From Anarhynchus alexandrinus (Eukaryota; Chordata; Aves; Charadriiformes; Charadriidae): a DNA stretch of 64,000 bases. This document shows positions 1 to 27,725 of the stretch, piece after piece (the first letter of the stretch is position 1; each line of letters starts with the position of its first letter). Location: the NCBI GenBank assembly GCA_008711295.1, contig VUYV01000068.1:3641899-3705898 (forward strand), written 5' to 3'. A program made the translations under genes and the position numbers. A model generated the notes under the pieces. The model worked only from the letters and a program-made list of their open reading frames with translations. It did no database searches and was not told the DNA's origin.

Positions 1-3000
1 CTTCTTCACAGGGTGGCATATGAGTAGCACATTTCAGTTTTAACAGACTGAAAAATCATTACCACAGCAATAAGGCTGAGACCTCAGAGCAATTTTCTCA
101 ATAAACACATTCCTTGACAATTAATATTTTTGTCCAAAAGATGTATTTTGCTTTTGCGATAATAGTTTTCGTGATATCACAGCAACTAACACAGGACAAT
201 CTGGATTTTTTTCTTTTAGGAATGTCAATACGGTCTTATATTTTGTAATAAACAATAATTTATTAAAATAAACTACATATTAAATTCATAGAACTCATTC
301 TCCTAAACTACCTGAGGGGAGGGGGAGTTGATGACCTTCTGGCATATTTGGAAAGTCTTCAGCAAGTAATGTGGTGAATGGGATGAACCTCTATCTAATT
401 ATTAAAATGCTGTTTGCAAAACATTTTTTTCAGAGGTTTTCAATTTCTCAAAAAGTGATCCGAAACAAATAAGGAGAGAAAAAAGTTTCACCAGAAGCAA
501 TGTCCACAATTAAAGACGCACATAATAAAGCTGATGAAATCAGAAGAAAACTTGATTTCTTTATACACATTCTAATGGATAAGAAAGTATATGTCAGGAC
601 GCAATGCTATTTTGAATTACCAAACACTGCCACCCTGTGTTCACTTCAAAGACTATCAGACTGCTTGAACACAGCTAGATTGGAAGTATTAAAAGATAAA
701 GTAAATAAAATTTGTTGCTTTCTCTCTTATGTAAAATGTTTCTGTATAACGCAAAAGTGAGACAACCCCAAAAAGATTTTAAGTATTTTTGGCCTCTTGT
801 GTCACGTTTGTGTAAGAACACATGGTTCTCTTTCTAACCCCTCCTATCATCACTGTGGAGAGCACTAACTAGGGAATGACACAGAGAAAATAATGGACGA
901 GCTTTGTTTCCCCACACAGATGCCTACCATAATTGATGCTTCATTGTGTTTTTTCCCCAGTAAACTTCTTTACCTCAGTAAACTCCTTGTTCATCTTGAT
1001 CATCCCTAGAAGGTACCAAAACCCACAAATGTTCACACAACTACAACATAATTATTTCAGAGATCAGCTTTTCTTCAAACGTTTATGTGTATGAACAAAA
1101 ACATGCATACAATGATGGAGACAATGGATTCCAAGGACTTCCTACAACATTAATTTTCACTAGTTCTAACATAAGCAGCAAAGGATCTTTACTCTTACTT
1201 GAAAACTACATCCACTCCAATTTGAATTAAGAGTATTTGTTTTCTTATTATTTAATACAACCCCACACCTGAAATCTCCCCTTGAGGTGGAAGGCAGGCA
1301 GAGGAACTGTGTCTCACTACTGAAAAGCTAAAATTATTAGAGATGCTCCTCTTCTCATTTAGAAGGGATATTCAAGAAAATGCAAAGGAATTCCCATAAC
1401 TTAGCTAAAAAGATGGATACCTGATTTTCTTCCATGTTTTCAAAACTTCTGCCATAATTTCTTTGAGTTGGGATGCCTAACATTAGCTTGTAAGATCAGG
1501 GAGTATTAGAAACAAATTCTCAGCTATTTTTAATTAATACATACACACACATAAATTGATTAATTGAACTCAGAAGAATTGACTGAAGAATCATCACTAC
1601 CTCATCAACATTATCCAGGTAAACAAAATATTTCAGCCACCTTACCCAGAGGATGCTGCAGATTCCACATCTATGTCTGTACAAATTCATTGAGTGCATA
1701 CTAGCTCCAGGAAAATGCAGACCTCAGGATGCAAGGCCAAGAATTAAAACACACCCAAGTAATACTTGGATGAAATACCACACTTGCAAGAAAACATTCT
1801 TTGGTGCAATCCTAGATATTTGAAATTTCAAGAATGAGAGAATTTTGAAAAAAGACTAAGCAACTGCTTGAATGCTTAATGGATGACTATGCAGTTTTGG
1901 ACAGCTCAGCTCTACAATTAATTCCCTTTAGGACAACAAAAATCAGAACACTTGCATTTAAATTCAATGTGTTTTGTCAGCATTACTCATGGGCATATCC
2001 ACTCGATGTCTTTGGTTACTCCAAGCTTCTTTTGCTCTCAGGAATACTGAGTGTTCAGAGTCAAGTTTCTTTCTAACATCTTAAAACTCAAAGGGACTCC
2101 AAACAGATGGCAAAGACGAATAACTGAACTGGAGAAGTAATTACAAGTAACTGATAAAGCGCAAACCCCATGATCTTTACCATGTCTCTTGCCATTTGTT
2201 CTTCAGTGTGCATTGTGGAATATACATTATCCTGCAGCGCTATTCTGCAAGTCATTTAACAGCAGGAAGAAACCATAAGCCCCACATGCAGCTCTACTGG
2301 CAAATGACAGCATTAAGTCAGAATAAATTGGATTGTCCCAGTCTGTTCCAGATTTGTTTAACAATAGATGGTAGCAGCGTTCCCATCAAGAGAGCTTCAG
2401 AGGTAGGAAAACAAACTGGAGAAGCATCTTTGACAAAATGGCCAGAAGTCTATCGTGTTTCTTACTGCAGACATAAAGCAGCAAATCACATCTATAGCAC
2501 TACTGAATAAAGAAGAAACTGTCAATGTGCTCTACCTTAGGTAAAAGCATATGAAAAGAATAGCATACAAGGTCATTTTAGCAAACTTTAAATAGAGGAA
2601 CAAAAAGAGAACTTACGTTGTAGAAAGTATACATCTATGGTCTATAAGCTGGTTTTCAGTACATGAACATACTTTCAAAAGGAGAAAGTGTCAACTGTTT
2701 ATGTACTTTTAAAACATGACTCTGTGTTTTAATTTCTTGATCTCTTCCATACGATAAATAAGTAAAGCTTAAATAAATGTTTTGCCTTGCAATACTTATC
2801 ACCCATCCCCTTAAAATACTTATCACCATCAAAGCAAGTGTCATCATAAATGTCACTACCAAGTTACATTCAGCAGAAGTGAACACGTCTGAGCAAATTC
2901 AATGGGTACAATTTAAGCCTTCAAAAAGATTTGCCAACTCAGTTGTTAAAAAAAGATGAAATTTCAGACTGTGGCTCATACACTGCATTTGATTCATTAT

Positions 3001-3851
3001 TCTCTACTCCCTATTTTTAATCTTTTCTTTTTCATCTAGTTCACACTTCTTCACATCATTTAGTTCCATAGTAACAAGAAAACTTGGAAAGTAATGTAGT
3101 TAAGTTTCAAACACACACAAGGTACTGCAAGAGCAGCATAAAGGAAGCAATATGATCTTAATTTATATCCTTCCCCCACAACGAATAAACTGAACTAATA
3201 ATTCTCTCACTGTTATTTCCAGTCAAGAAACATTGCAAAGAATCTTATTAAAATGTAACTAAATCCTTTGTAGAGCCAAACATTCTCCAGACATTACCCT
3301 CTGGTTTTACTCTCAACAGGAGAAAGCAAATGGATAGAGACTGGTGGTCTTCTGTGAATCAGTTCTTCAACTAATGCATTCCTTTGAAATTCTATTCTTT
3401 GGGGATGAGAAAGGAGGAGAATTTATTTTGAAAAAAAAATATTCAAATGAATGTTGTGTGTAACAAGAGAATAACTTTTTGAACCACAATAAACATGTCT
3501 GTGAGCATGTGCATGTGAGTGTTCATATTAAATCTGCATGAAATTGACTCAATAACTAGATATGTATTGTGAATGAGCAGATGAAATTAAACAAAAGAAA
3601 TACATATTGTGCAAAAGTTATTCCACCTTACCTCCTTTAAATCCTGATATATAAACTGATTACTGTGTTATCAACTCTACCTCAGTGCAAGATCTGACTG
3701 TTTTGAACTAATAACAACAACAGCTGACAGTGAGCACTACTTTGTGCTAAACGTTCATCATTTCTTAACCTGTTGATCACAGTGTCTGACATTATTTCCA
3801 GTATATTTCAAAGTAAAAAATTACTTTTTGGATTTAAAATTTTCCAGAGCT
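1..3851. other. Region downstream of ERMARD; nothing recognised
   Basis: AT-rich sequence below the presumed ERMARD 3' end. The open frames here (for example 500-760, 1879-2076 and 2196-2510 on plus) are short, lack splice partners and have no family resemblance that I recognise. No CR1 or LTR copy and no RNA gene was seen. Confidence 0.5.
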
Positions 3852-3857
3852 TTTATT
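3852..3857 (-). terminator. Candidate ERMARD polyadenylation signal
   Basis: Minus-strand AATAAA, read as TTTATT on plus, about 340 nt after the ERMARD stop codon. It is the first canonical hexamer noticed downstream, so it is a plausible 3' end, but other signals lie further left. Confidence 0.4.
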
Positions 3858-4196
3858 CACACTCTTTTCTTAGATATTTTCAGTATAATAGAAAAATAAA
3901 AATTTTAAAAAAGTAATCAAGCTACAAAACACATAATATACTTAAGTAGAACTTGCATCATCCTGATTTAGCTCACAGTGAATCTTTTTCACTGGATTTG
4001 GCAAACACTCCATTCTTTGGAAGCTTGATCATTCAACTCCAGTCTCAAAAAACACCTTCTAATAGGAAGACTAAATTTTGCATCCAAAATTTGACAATGA
4101 CTGATGAAGTTTGACTTTGAATTAGATTTGTCAAATTTGAGGACTCCGGAACTCTTAAGATATAACAATGTCCAAATAATCTTAAATGCAGTTAAT

Positions 4197-21243
<17,047 letters not shown>

Positions 21244-21248
21244 CTAGA

Positions 21249-21260
21249 ACACACACACAC
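21249..21260. repeat. (AC)6 dinucleotide repeat at a splice acceptor
   Basis: Six AC units on plus, read as (GT)6 in ERMARD pre-mRNA. The repeat ends a few bases before the CTAG acceptor of the exon that carries the start codon. Confidence 0.9.
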
Positions 21261-22139
21261 AAAAGTTCTTGCATTAAGAAAGTACACCAAGTAAGAAAAT
21301 TATTATTAAAGCATACCCGTAAGCACAGATATACAGATGGTAATACAGCATCTGTACAGAAGTTTTTATGTTTTGCAATGCAACCTTCATTTTATGCATA
21401 TGATGAAAGGAACTCTCTGTGCAGTATCACCTTGTAGAAACCTGATGTGAAAAATGGCTCTATTTGCATAATGGTACATCTACTGAGCTGATGCCAAGAT
21501 AGACTGAAGCAAAACACCCCAGTTTATATATCTGTTCTGTCTAATCTCTGAGCTTGCAGTGAAACTGACGCTACTTAAAGTAAAACCAACAGTTTCGCTG
21601 GGGGGAGCAGGGGGGATAGAGAACATGTGAATTCTGTATGAACTGGTAATAATGGTAGAACAATATAAGCATAAATGTTATTGTACATTAGTCTAAACAG
21701 AAAGACGGATTGATTCAGAAGCACACATTTAAACTGAAGAATTTGCAAAGATAGAACTGCTTATGCTAACAAGGAAGAAAATGCTTCTGATTTAGTAAAA
21801 AAGGTCACACTTCCTCTTTAATCAAACAGAAGAGACAGACAAGAAATCGATTGAAAATGAAGTATCCCAACAAATATAAAAAGATTTCATTAATGTTAAA
21901 TTTAAAACACTTTCTTTCTCTTTAATTAGGTGGTGGAATTGACCCTGACAGTACCTAATTTCTGAATTCATGGCTTCAAGGAAAGATTACATATTTATAT
22001 GGGTAACAGCACAGAGCAAGTATGACAGCTCCTATAAGGAACTGGTATCAGCTGCCATCAAGAGTATCCTATCTGCTATTAATATATATGTATCTCTAAA
22101 ATGTTCATAAAACATGTAATTCAGTCCTCTTCCTTACTT

Positions 22140-23010
22140 TCCGCCCCCCCACGTTTCACTGTCAGAGGCAGGAGGCCAGAGGAAAACTTGAACTCCCACG
22201 GCCACCCTTTATTGTCTAAAGCAGAGCAGGCGAGGCGCTGGTCTCTGCCTTTCTCAGGCAGAGTCCGTGACCGAGCCCCGCGTTTCCAGAGGCAGAGCTG
22301 CCCCCCGCCCCGCCGCACCAGCGTTTCCCCAGGGCCCGGCAGAGGCCGTAGGGAACCGCGCAGCCCCGCAGGGGCGAGGGCAACAGCACCCCTGAGCCCA
22401 GCGCCCCCGATCCCCCATTCCCTCCCCGGAAGCCACCGCCCCACTCCGCCATGGCGACCTCCTGCCGTTACCTCCGTTACTGCTGGGCCCGCCCGCTCGA
22501 CGTCACGACGCTGTGCTGGCGCACGGCGTCACGCCTGGCTCGCGCGGGAAGAGCCTCGACCTGGCACGGGGGGAGCTCCACGCCGCTGAGCGCGAAGGCG
22601 GCGGCGGCATCTCCCCGCCGCCCCGCGCCGGGAGCGGGCGGGGCGGTGCGGCGAGGCGAGGCGAGGGGGCTGCGGCCGCCCGCCCGCCTGCCTCCCCTCG
22701 GGGAAAGCCGCGCTGTGTGCCGCTAAGCCATGGAGAAGCGCTCCAAGATGCCGAAGGTCGCCGTTGCCGCCGCCGGCCCAGAGGGAGGGAAGCGGCGCCA
22801 GAGCATGTTCGATAAAGACAGCGTGAGCGGCCGCGGGGGCGGGACGGCAGCCCCGGGGGGTTTAGCTGCTGGAGGTCGGTGCCGGCGGCGCCCCCCGGCC
22901 GGGCGCGGCAGCTGGGCGGGAAGGGAAGAGGTGTGAGGGCGGCAATAACGGCCACAACGGCCGCGCCGCGCGCCCGTCGCGCGGGCTGGGGTGGGGGGGT
23001 GGAGGGGAGC
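22140..23010. promoter_or_regulatory. CpG island, divergent promoter of ERMARD and DYNLT2
   Basis: GC- and CpG-rich block between two AT-rich flanks. It contains the DYNLT2 start codon at 22730 and a GC-box pair GGGCGGGGCGG at 22636-22646. On minus it has a good donor, GGAG|GTAACG ending at 22472, that would suit the ERMARD noncoding first exon. A CRE-like CGACGTCA lies at 22499-22506. The two genes would start within a few hundred bases of each other. Transcription starts are inferred, not seen. Confidence 0.8.
22730..22822 (+). CDS. DYNLT2: DYNLT2 exon 1 (start codon)
   Basis: 31 codons, [20 protein letters not shown] then [11 protein letters not shown], ending at a GTGAGC donor. The start ATG follows GCTAAGCC, and an in-frame ATG at codon 7 is a weaker alternative. 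Confidence 0.85.
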
Positions 23011-26000
23011 GCGGCGGGCTGAGGGGTCGGACACGTATGTTAATATCTGTGTGTTTTTACTTGGGAAATGGAGTGGATTCAGAGTGCTGGTGTGGTGTGT
23101 CTGATTGACTGAGTTTAAATGCAAGCTTCATTTGGATTTTGGCGGAAAAGAAGTTAAAATTGAGCAGAAGTTAACCACTGTTCTCCTTTTTTCAGTCAAA
23201 GCGATAGTGTCAAAACAGCCGGAAGAAAATACCCATTTTCTAGCTTTTCCGTTGTTTTTCTGTTCCTAGACTAATAGTTTTTTCCTTGTAACTGTACACC
23301 ATAAAGTATTATTTATAGAATCCTAAAATGGTTTAGGTTGGGAGGGACCTTAAAGATCATCTAGTTCCAACCCCCCCTGGAGACTGTTAAATGCTAAAAT
23401 ATTTACATGTGACGTTGACTTTTTTTATTATTTTGCACAGATGAAAGGAAAAAGGAAACAATCATATTATGAAGCTTTGGGTCTGGCTCCAGTAGAAGAA
23501 GATTATGTTAGTGATTTAACAAAAGCTAAACTATCGGCATTAAAAGCTAATAGGGCAAAGATAAGATACGCTAATACATACAGACTGGAGTCACATAATA
23601 AATTTCGGGATTATTTAGTAAGAGACAAAGCTCAAGCAATACTAACGGTATAGTATTTCTTAAAATTAATTGTCTAATTTTATTGCAAAAGTAACTTGTC
23701 TTGCAAAGATTATATTAATGGAACAGTGTAAGTTGCATAAACTTAAATGTTAAATAAATCTTTGTAGACTTTGAGTTTTGGCACACAAATGTAATGTGAA
23801 TGTGCTCCAGTTTGCAAAGTGCAGAAGGCCCTCTGCAAGGTTGCCACTGAGCATGTGCTGTTAAGATGGAGCTGAAGCTTCTTCAACTCTTACTCATTTC
23901 TAAATCAAATTGAGCTGTAGCACAGTTCAGAGTACCCTAATCTGCAAAATATTGTTATCCAAAGATCCTGACCTTGAATTTGTGGAATTCTACTCCTTCA
24001 AGTAGTTCTAATATCACATGACCCGCATAAAATATATATGGTATCCTTGACAGTCTGACAGCCACATGCAAAAATGAAGAAGGATCTGTGGAGATAATAT
24101 GTAGCTGTTAGCTATGTCTTAAAGACATGCCTTGGAAATTTGGAATAGGTATCTGTAGCACTGTTTTCCAGTGAACTGAGCCCAAATGATGGAGAAGAAT
24201 ACACTCCTGTTTGTTAAATGGAGACCTTCTGGACATGTTTGTCACTTTCAAAAACTAGATAAAACATTTTAGAGTAAAAATAGTGCAGCCTTTGCTCTTT
24301 GAGAGCATCATCTGTGTTAACTATTTTACTCATTAGTTCTTCTAATGTTCTTGTAATGGAAATTACTGTAAAAGTAGGGTTGGTTTTTTTTGCAAAAGAC
24401 TACCAGGATGAAAACTAAGATCTTTCAAAATTGTTTTTGGTAGAATAAACTTCAACAAGCCAAATATGATGGAGTTTCTAGTCCCTCCTTGTGTACTTCA
24501 ATCTCAGAAGAAATATTAAATGCTGTGAAGGAATTGGACTTTGACCGTTATAAGTATGTGGTATCAGTACTAATTGTGGAAAAGGCAGGTCAGGCAATAA
24601 ATGTGAGCAAGCCTATTATTCATAATATCTTTTGCAAATTTAAAATGATTTTTAGAACTGTATGTTATCTCCTAGACGTTTATCTGTATTCAGCAGCTTA
24701 ACTAGTTTGAGGTGGTCTTGAAGCCTTTGGGTTCTCTACGGGGAGTAGTATGCCAGGTGACAATTTAAGGTACTGCTGTGATTCTACCTTAACCCTGTGA
24801 AGGTTGCCTTCTTTCTGAGTTCAGTAACAGTGGTAAGCAGCCCATGCTGCTCTTCCCTGACAACCAGTTATTTCCGCTGTGTGCTGCACCAGTACGATTG
24901 CATGATGGCGTGAATTTTCGTTTTCTTTTTCCAATGTACTTTGCCAGTTGGGTCATCACGTTCAGCACAAAGCGCTGTGCAGTTATAGTTTTGGGGAACG
25001 TGCAAGTGAATGGGTGGCAAGGAAAGGGGTGGAAACTGTTTCAGCTGTAGCTGCTACCAGACAGATGCTCTTGGGACTACAAATTAACATTAGTGACCTG
25101 AACTTGGCACACCCAAAAGAAAAGTATTCTAGACTTCCCTGTGTTGTATATAAATTTACATGTATTGCAAGCTTCCATGGGCATCCAGAACGCTTTTGGG
25201 TACCTTGCCGAGTGTCAGAGAGCAGTTCTATTTAGGAGTGTTCATCATCAGCTCTTAAAACCTGATGAAACCATACCTGTTTTTAGTGGGTTACATGAAA
25301 CAACGTTTGAAGGGTCGTCAGCTTCAGTAATGAAGCCAGTCTGTGAGGGGCCCGGGTCTACCTGCTTTTCTGGTGCTGCCTCACAGTATGCTGCCTCTGA
25401 AGTTGTACTTTGGCTGAGGAGCCATAGGTTATAAGTGGATTACTGAAATGGTCCAAGTTAACTTTTTTTGTCCTGAGGAATATGTTTATTCCAGCAGTGA
25501 ATTCACACATTTTAGCTTTGAAAACAGCTTTATCAAAAAAAGCTGAGAGCCCAGTAAATGGTCACGAGTAGACAGGAGTAAGCTGGAGATAGAGGAGTGG
25601 GGGACGTGACTTCTTAGTTGTATATGTTCCCAAAAACTAATGTCTATTCACGTTGCTTTTGAAGGGGTGCTCTTACAGTATGCTAAAGTGCTAATGAGTG
25701 AACATGAGAGAGAAATGAGTTTTTGGTATAGATATTTTTGGATCTATCGGGGTGGAAGCTTTACTGTGAAGCAAGAACATGTATTTTAACATTAAATAGG
25801 ACTTGTTTATTTTCACTGTAATTTTGCAGTTGCTGTTACTATTTGTAACTCTGATAATGCAGTTATATCAGTATTTATATAACGCTGTGTGGTTTGTTTT
25901 TTTTAAAAAAAGGGTAAAAACTGTGCTGTATATAGATTCACAAATAGCTTTTCTTTTCTTTCTTTTAGGTTGCCAGCAGATGGGTCTGGGATGTTCAAAG

Positions 26001-26079
26001 AGACACTTGGGTTTCAGCTAAATGTGAGACTGAAACATTTATTGCACTGGCTTTGGTAATGGCTTGTTATTACGAGTAA
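22730..26079 (+). CDS. DYNLT2: DYNLT2 (TCTE3), Tctex1-type dynein light chain
   Basis: Four exons (22730-22822, 23441-23647, 24444-24602, 25969-26079) join in phase to 570 nt, 189 aa (human about 198). Seen: the Tctex1-family block [15 protein letters not shown], then [20 protein letters not shown] and [12 protein letters not shown], then a final exon with SRWVWD and [12 protein letters not shown], the usual strand-rich C-terminal half of the Tctex1 fold (about residues 75-189). The N-terminus is basic and low in similarity. Family role: a light chain of axonemal or cytoplasmic dynein, testis-enriched in mammals. Its position between ERMARD and PHF10 agrees with the mammalian TCTE3 locus, which separates it from other Tctex1 paralogues. 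Divergent from ERMARD through one CpG island. Confidence 0.93.
23318..23382 (-). repeat. Short CR1 3' fragment, minus orientation
   Basis: TAGAATCCTAAAATGGTTTA, GGGACCTTAAAGATCATCTA and TTCCAACCCCCC, a degraded CR1 3' UTR end inside DYNLT2 intron 1. Confidence 0.85.
23441..23647 (+). CDS. DYNLT2: DYNLT2 exon 2
   Basis: 69 codons after TTGCACAG. The exon happens to begin with ATG (Met32 of the joined protein). It carries the conserved [15 protein letters not shown] block and ends at ACG|GTATAG. Confidence 0.92.
24444..24602 (+). CDS. DYNLT2: DYNLT2 exon 3
   Basis: 53 codons: [13 protein letters not shown], then [20 protein letters not shown], then VEKAGQAIN. Tctex1 core. Acceptor GGTAG, donor GTGAGC. 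Confidence 0.93.
25969..26079 (+). CDS. DYNLT2: DYNLT2 exon 4 (stop codon)
   Basis: [18 protein letters not shown] then [13 protein letters not shown] and TAA at 26077-26079. Acceptor follows a strong pyrimidine tract, CTTTCTTTTAG. Confidence 0.93.
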   Translation, partial: VASRWVWDVQRDTWVSAKCETETFIALALVMACYYE

Positions 26080-26418
26080 TACTCTAAAAGCCACACCTAT
26101 CTTTTTTGTGCATCGCAGTACGTGGTATATTTAAAAATTTTCAGAACATCATTATTTTAGTATTAATTTTTGTCCTAATGCTGTTGGCACATTGAAATTG
26201 ACATACAGTTGAGATAATTTTGCTCATTTTTCTCTGTTTAAAAAAACCCAACCAAACCTAAAAAATGCTTTTGAAATGTGTATAGTTGAGTACATATGGG
26301 CTTCATCTGTTGTAACGCTCTGCTGTGGAAGTTGAAGCAGCTGGTGTAAGGCCAAACTTTGCAAAATTTTGAAAGTTGCTTGTCTGTTGCATGCCTGGAG
26401 TTGTTAACGAATGTTTAC

Positions 26419-26424
26419 AATAAA
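26419..26424 (+). terminator. Likely DYNLT2 polyadenylation signal
   Basis: AATAAA about 340 nt after the DYNLT2 stop and about 500 nt before the PHF10 CpG island begins. Confidence 0.6.
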
Positions 26425-27459
26425 CTGCAGGTATTGGTATTCTGAAAAGCTGGCTCTTTGTAAGAAAAGGCAGTGTTGTTTGGTTTTTGGTTTTTTTTCT
26501 AGTTGTATCTTTGATAAAATGCTGGTGTAGAAATGTGGCTGGGAGGGAAGCCACCTTTTGCACATGTAGAAATTTGTGCAAATTTTTAATCGTTTGCCTT
26601 AAATGAAGCGCGAATGAAGTGTTCAGTCGCTGGCTTCCCTGGGCCTTCAGCTCACATTAAACATTGACTGCGTTCAGGCTGGTGCTGGGTACGGGACTGG
26701 GCCAGTTGGATCATTTCGGTCCAGTGGTGTCAATGGCAGGCAGACGATGGGGCCAGTAACGAGGCTATTGATGACTGGTCCATAATTGGCCAGGACAGCA
26801 ATGATTATATTTTGAAAAATAAGACTCTGGGAGACCCGTCAAGCATGTAGACGTCTGCTTTTGGAACTGCCGCCTGTGGAAACCGCGCGCTGATGCCTTT
26901 TTCCGTGTCCGTTGCATCGTGGAGCGCTGAAAATGAACGCGTGCGACCACCGGCGGGGGGGTGGGAATGGGGGTGGAGGTGGGGTGGTGCCGCCTACGAA
27001 CGCCCCTGAGCCGGGCCGGCTCNGTGCGCGCGTGCGAGCGAGCGGGAGCGCGCGCCGCCCCGCCGCCGCCGGCGGGACGAGGGTCTCTGCTGCCGGGGAG
27101 GGCCACGCTCCGCCTTCGCCCGTCCGTAACGGCGGGAGGGCCGGCTCCAAGCGCCCTCCTCGCAGGGGCGAGCGCGCTCCTGCCGGCTCCTCCGAGTGCG
27201 CCCCCCGCCCCCGTACACCCCTCCTGCGGGGGCTGGTGGTTCACAAACGTAGCTCGTCCCCGGCTGACGTTCCGGGAGACGGGAGCCTGGCGGCGGAGCG
27301 GCCCATCTCTGCTGGGTGCCAGCTCCCGCGCCGGTTCAGCGGCGGGGACGGCGGCGGCGCTCGGCGCTAACCACCGCGGGGGGATGCTGCCCCTCCGCCC
27401 CGCGCTGCTGCCCAAGCGCTACCGCGGCGGCTCGGCTCCGCGCTCGCGGCCGGGCCGCG

Positions 27460-27680
27460 NNNNNNNNNNNNNNNNNNNNNNNNNNNNNNNNNNNNNNNNN
27501 NNNNNNNNNNNNNNNNNNNNNNNNNNNNNNNNNNNNNNNNNNNNNNNNNNNNNNNNNNNNNNNNNNNNNNNNNNNNNNNNNNNNNNNNNNNNNNNNNNNN
27601 NNNNNNNNNNNNNNNNNNNNNNNNNNNNNNNNNNNNNNNNNNNNNNNNNNNNNNNNNNNNNNNNNNNNNNNNNNNNNNNN
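27460..27680. other. Assembly gap of 221 N inside PHF10 exon 1
   Basis: Run of N between CGGGCCGCG and CTCTGCGACAGCGACC. It almost certainly removes the PHF10 long-form start codon and part of the 5' UTR. The true gap length is not known from the sequence. Confidence 0.95.
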
Positions 27681-27725
27681 CTCTGCGACAGCGACCCGGC
27701 CACCCCCGGTGCCCAGTCCCTGAAG
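27681..27725 (+). CDS. PHF10: PHF10 exon 1 (3' part after the gap)
   Basis: 15 codons [15 protein letters not shown], matching the human N-terminus [12 protein letters not shown], then a GTGAGA donor. Upstream ATG 27384 is in the same frame only if the gap length is exact, and is not accepted as the start. Confidence 0.9.

Noticed and set aside
500..760. 86-codon plus-strand frame at the left edge
   Set aside because: AT-rich, no recognisable domain, no promoter or splice partner; consistent with chance.
22101..22589. 162-codon plus-strand frame and its minus-strand partners in the first CpG island
   Set aside because: Low-complexity Arg/Pro/Ala translation on both strands, typical of CpG islands, with no conserved motif.
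23441..23653. 70-codon frame as a separate small gene starting at ATG 23441
   Set aside because: The ATG follows a splice acceptor, and the frame joins exon 1 and exon 3 of DYNLT2 in phase.
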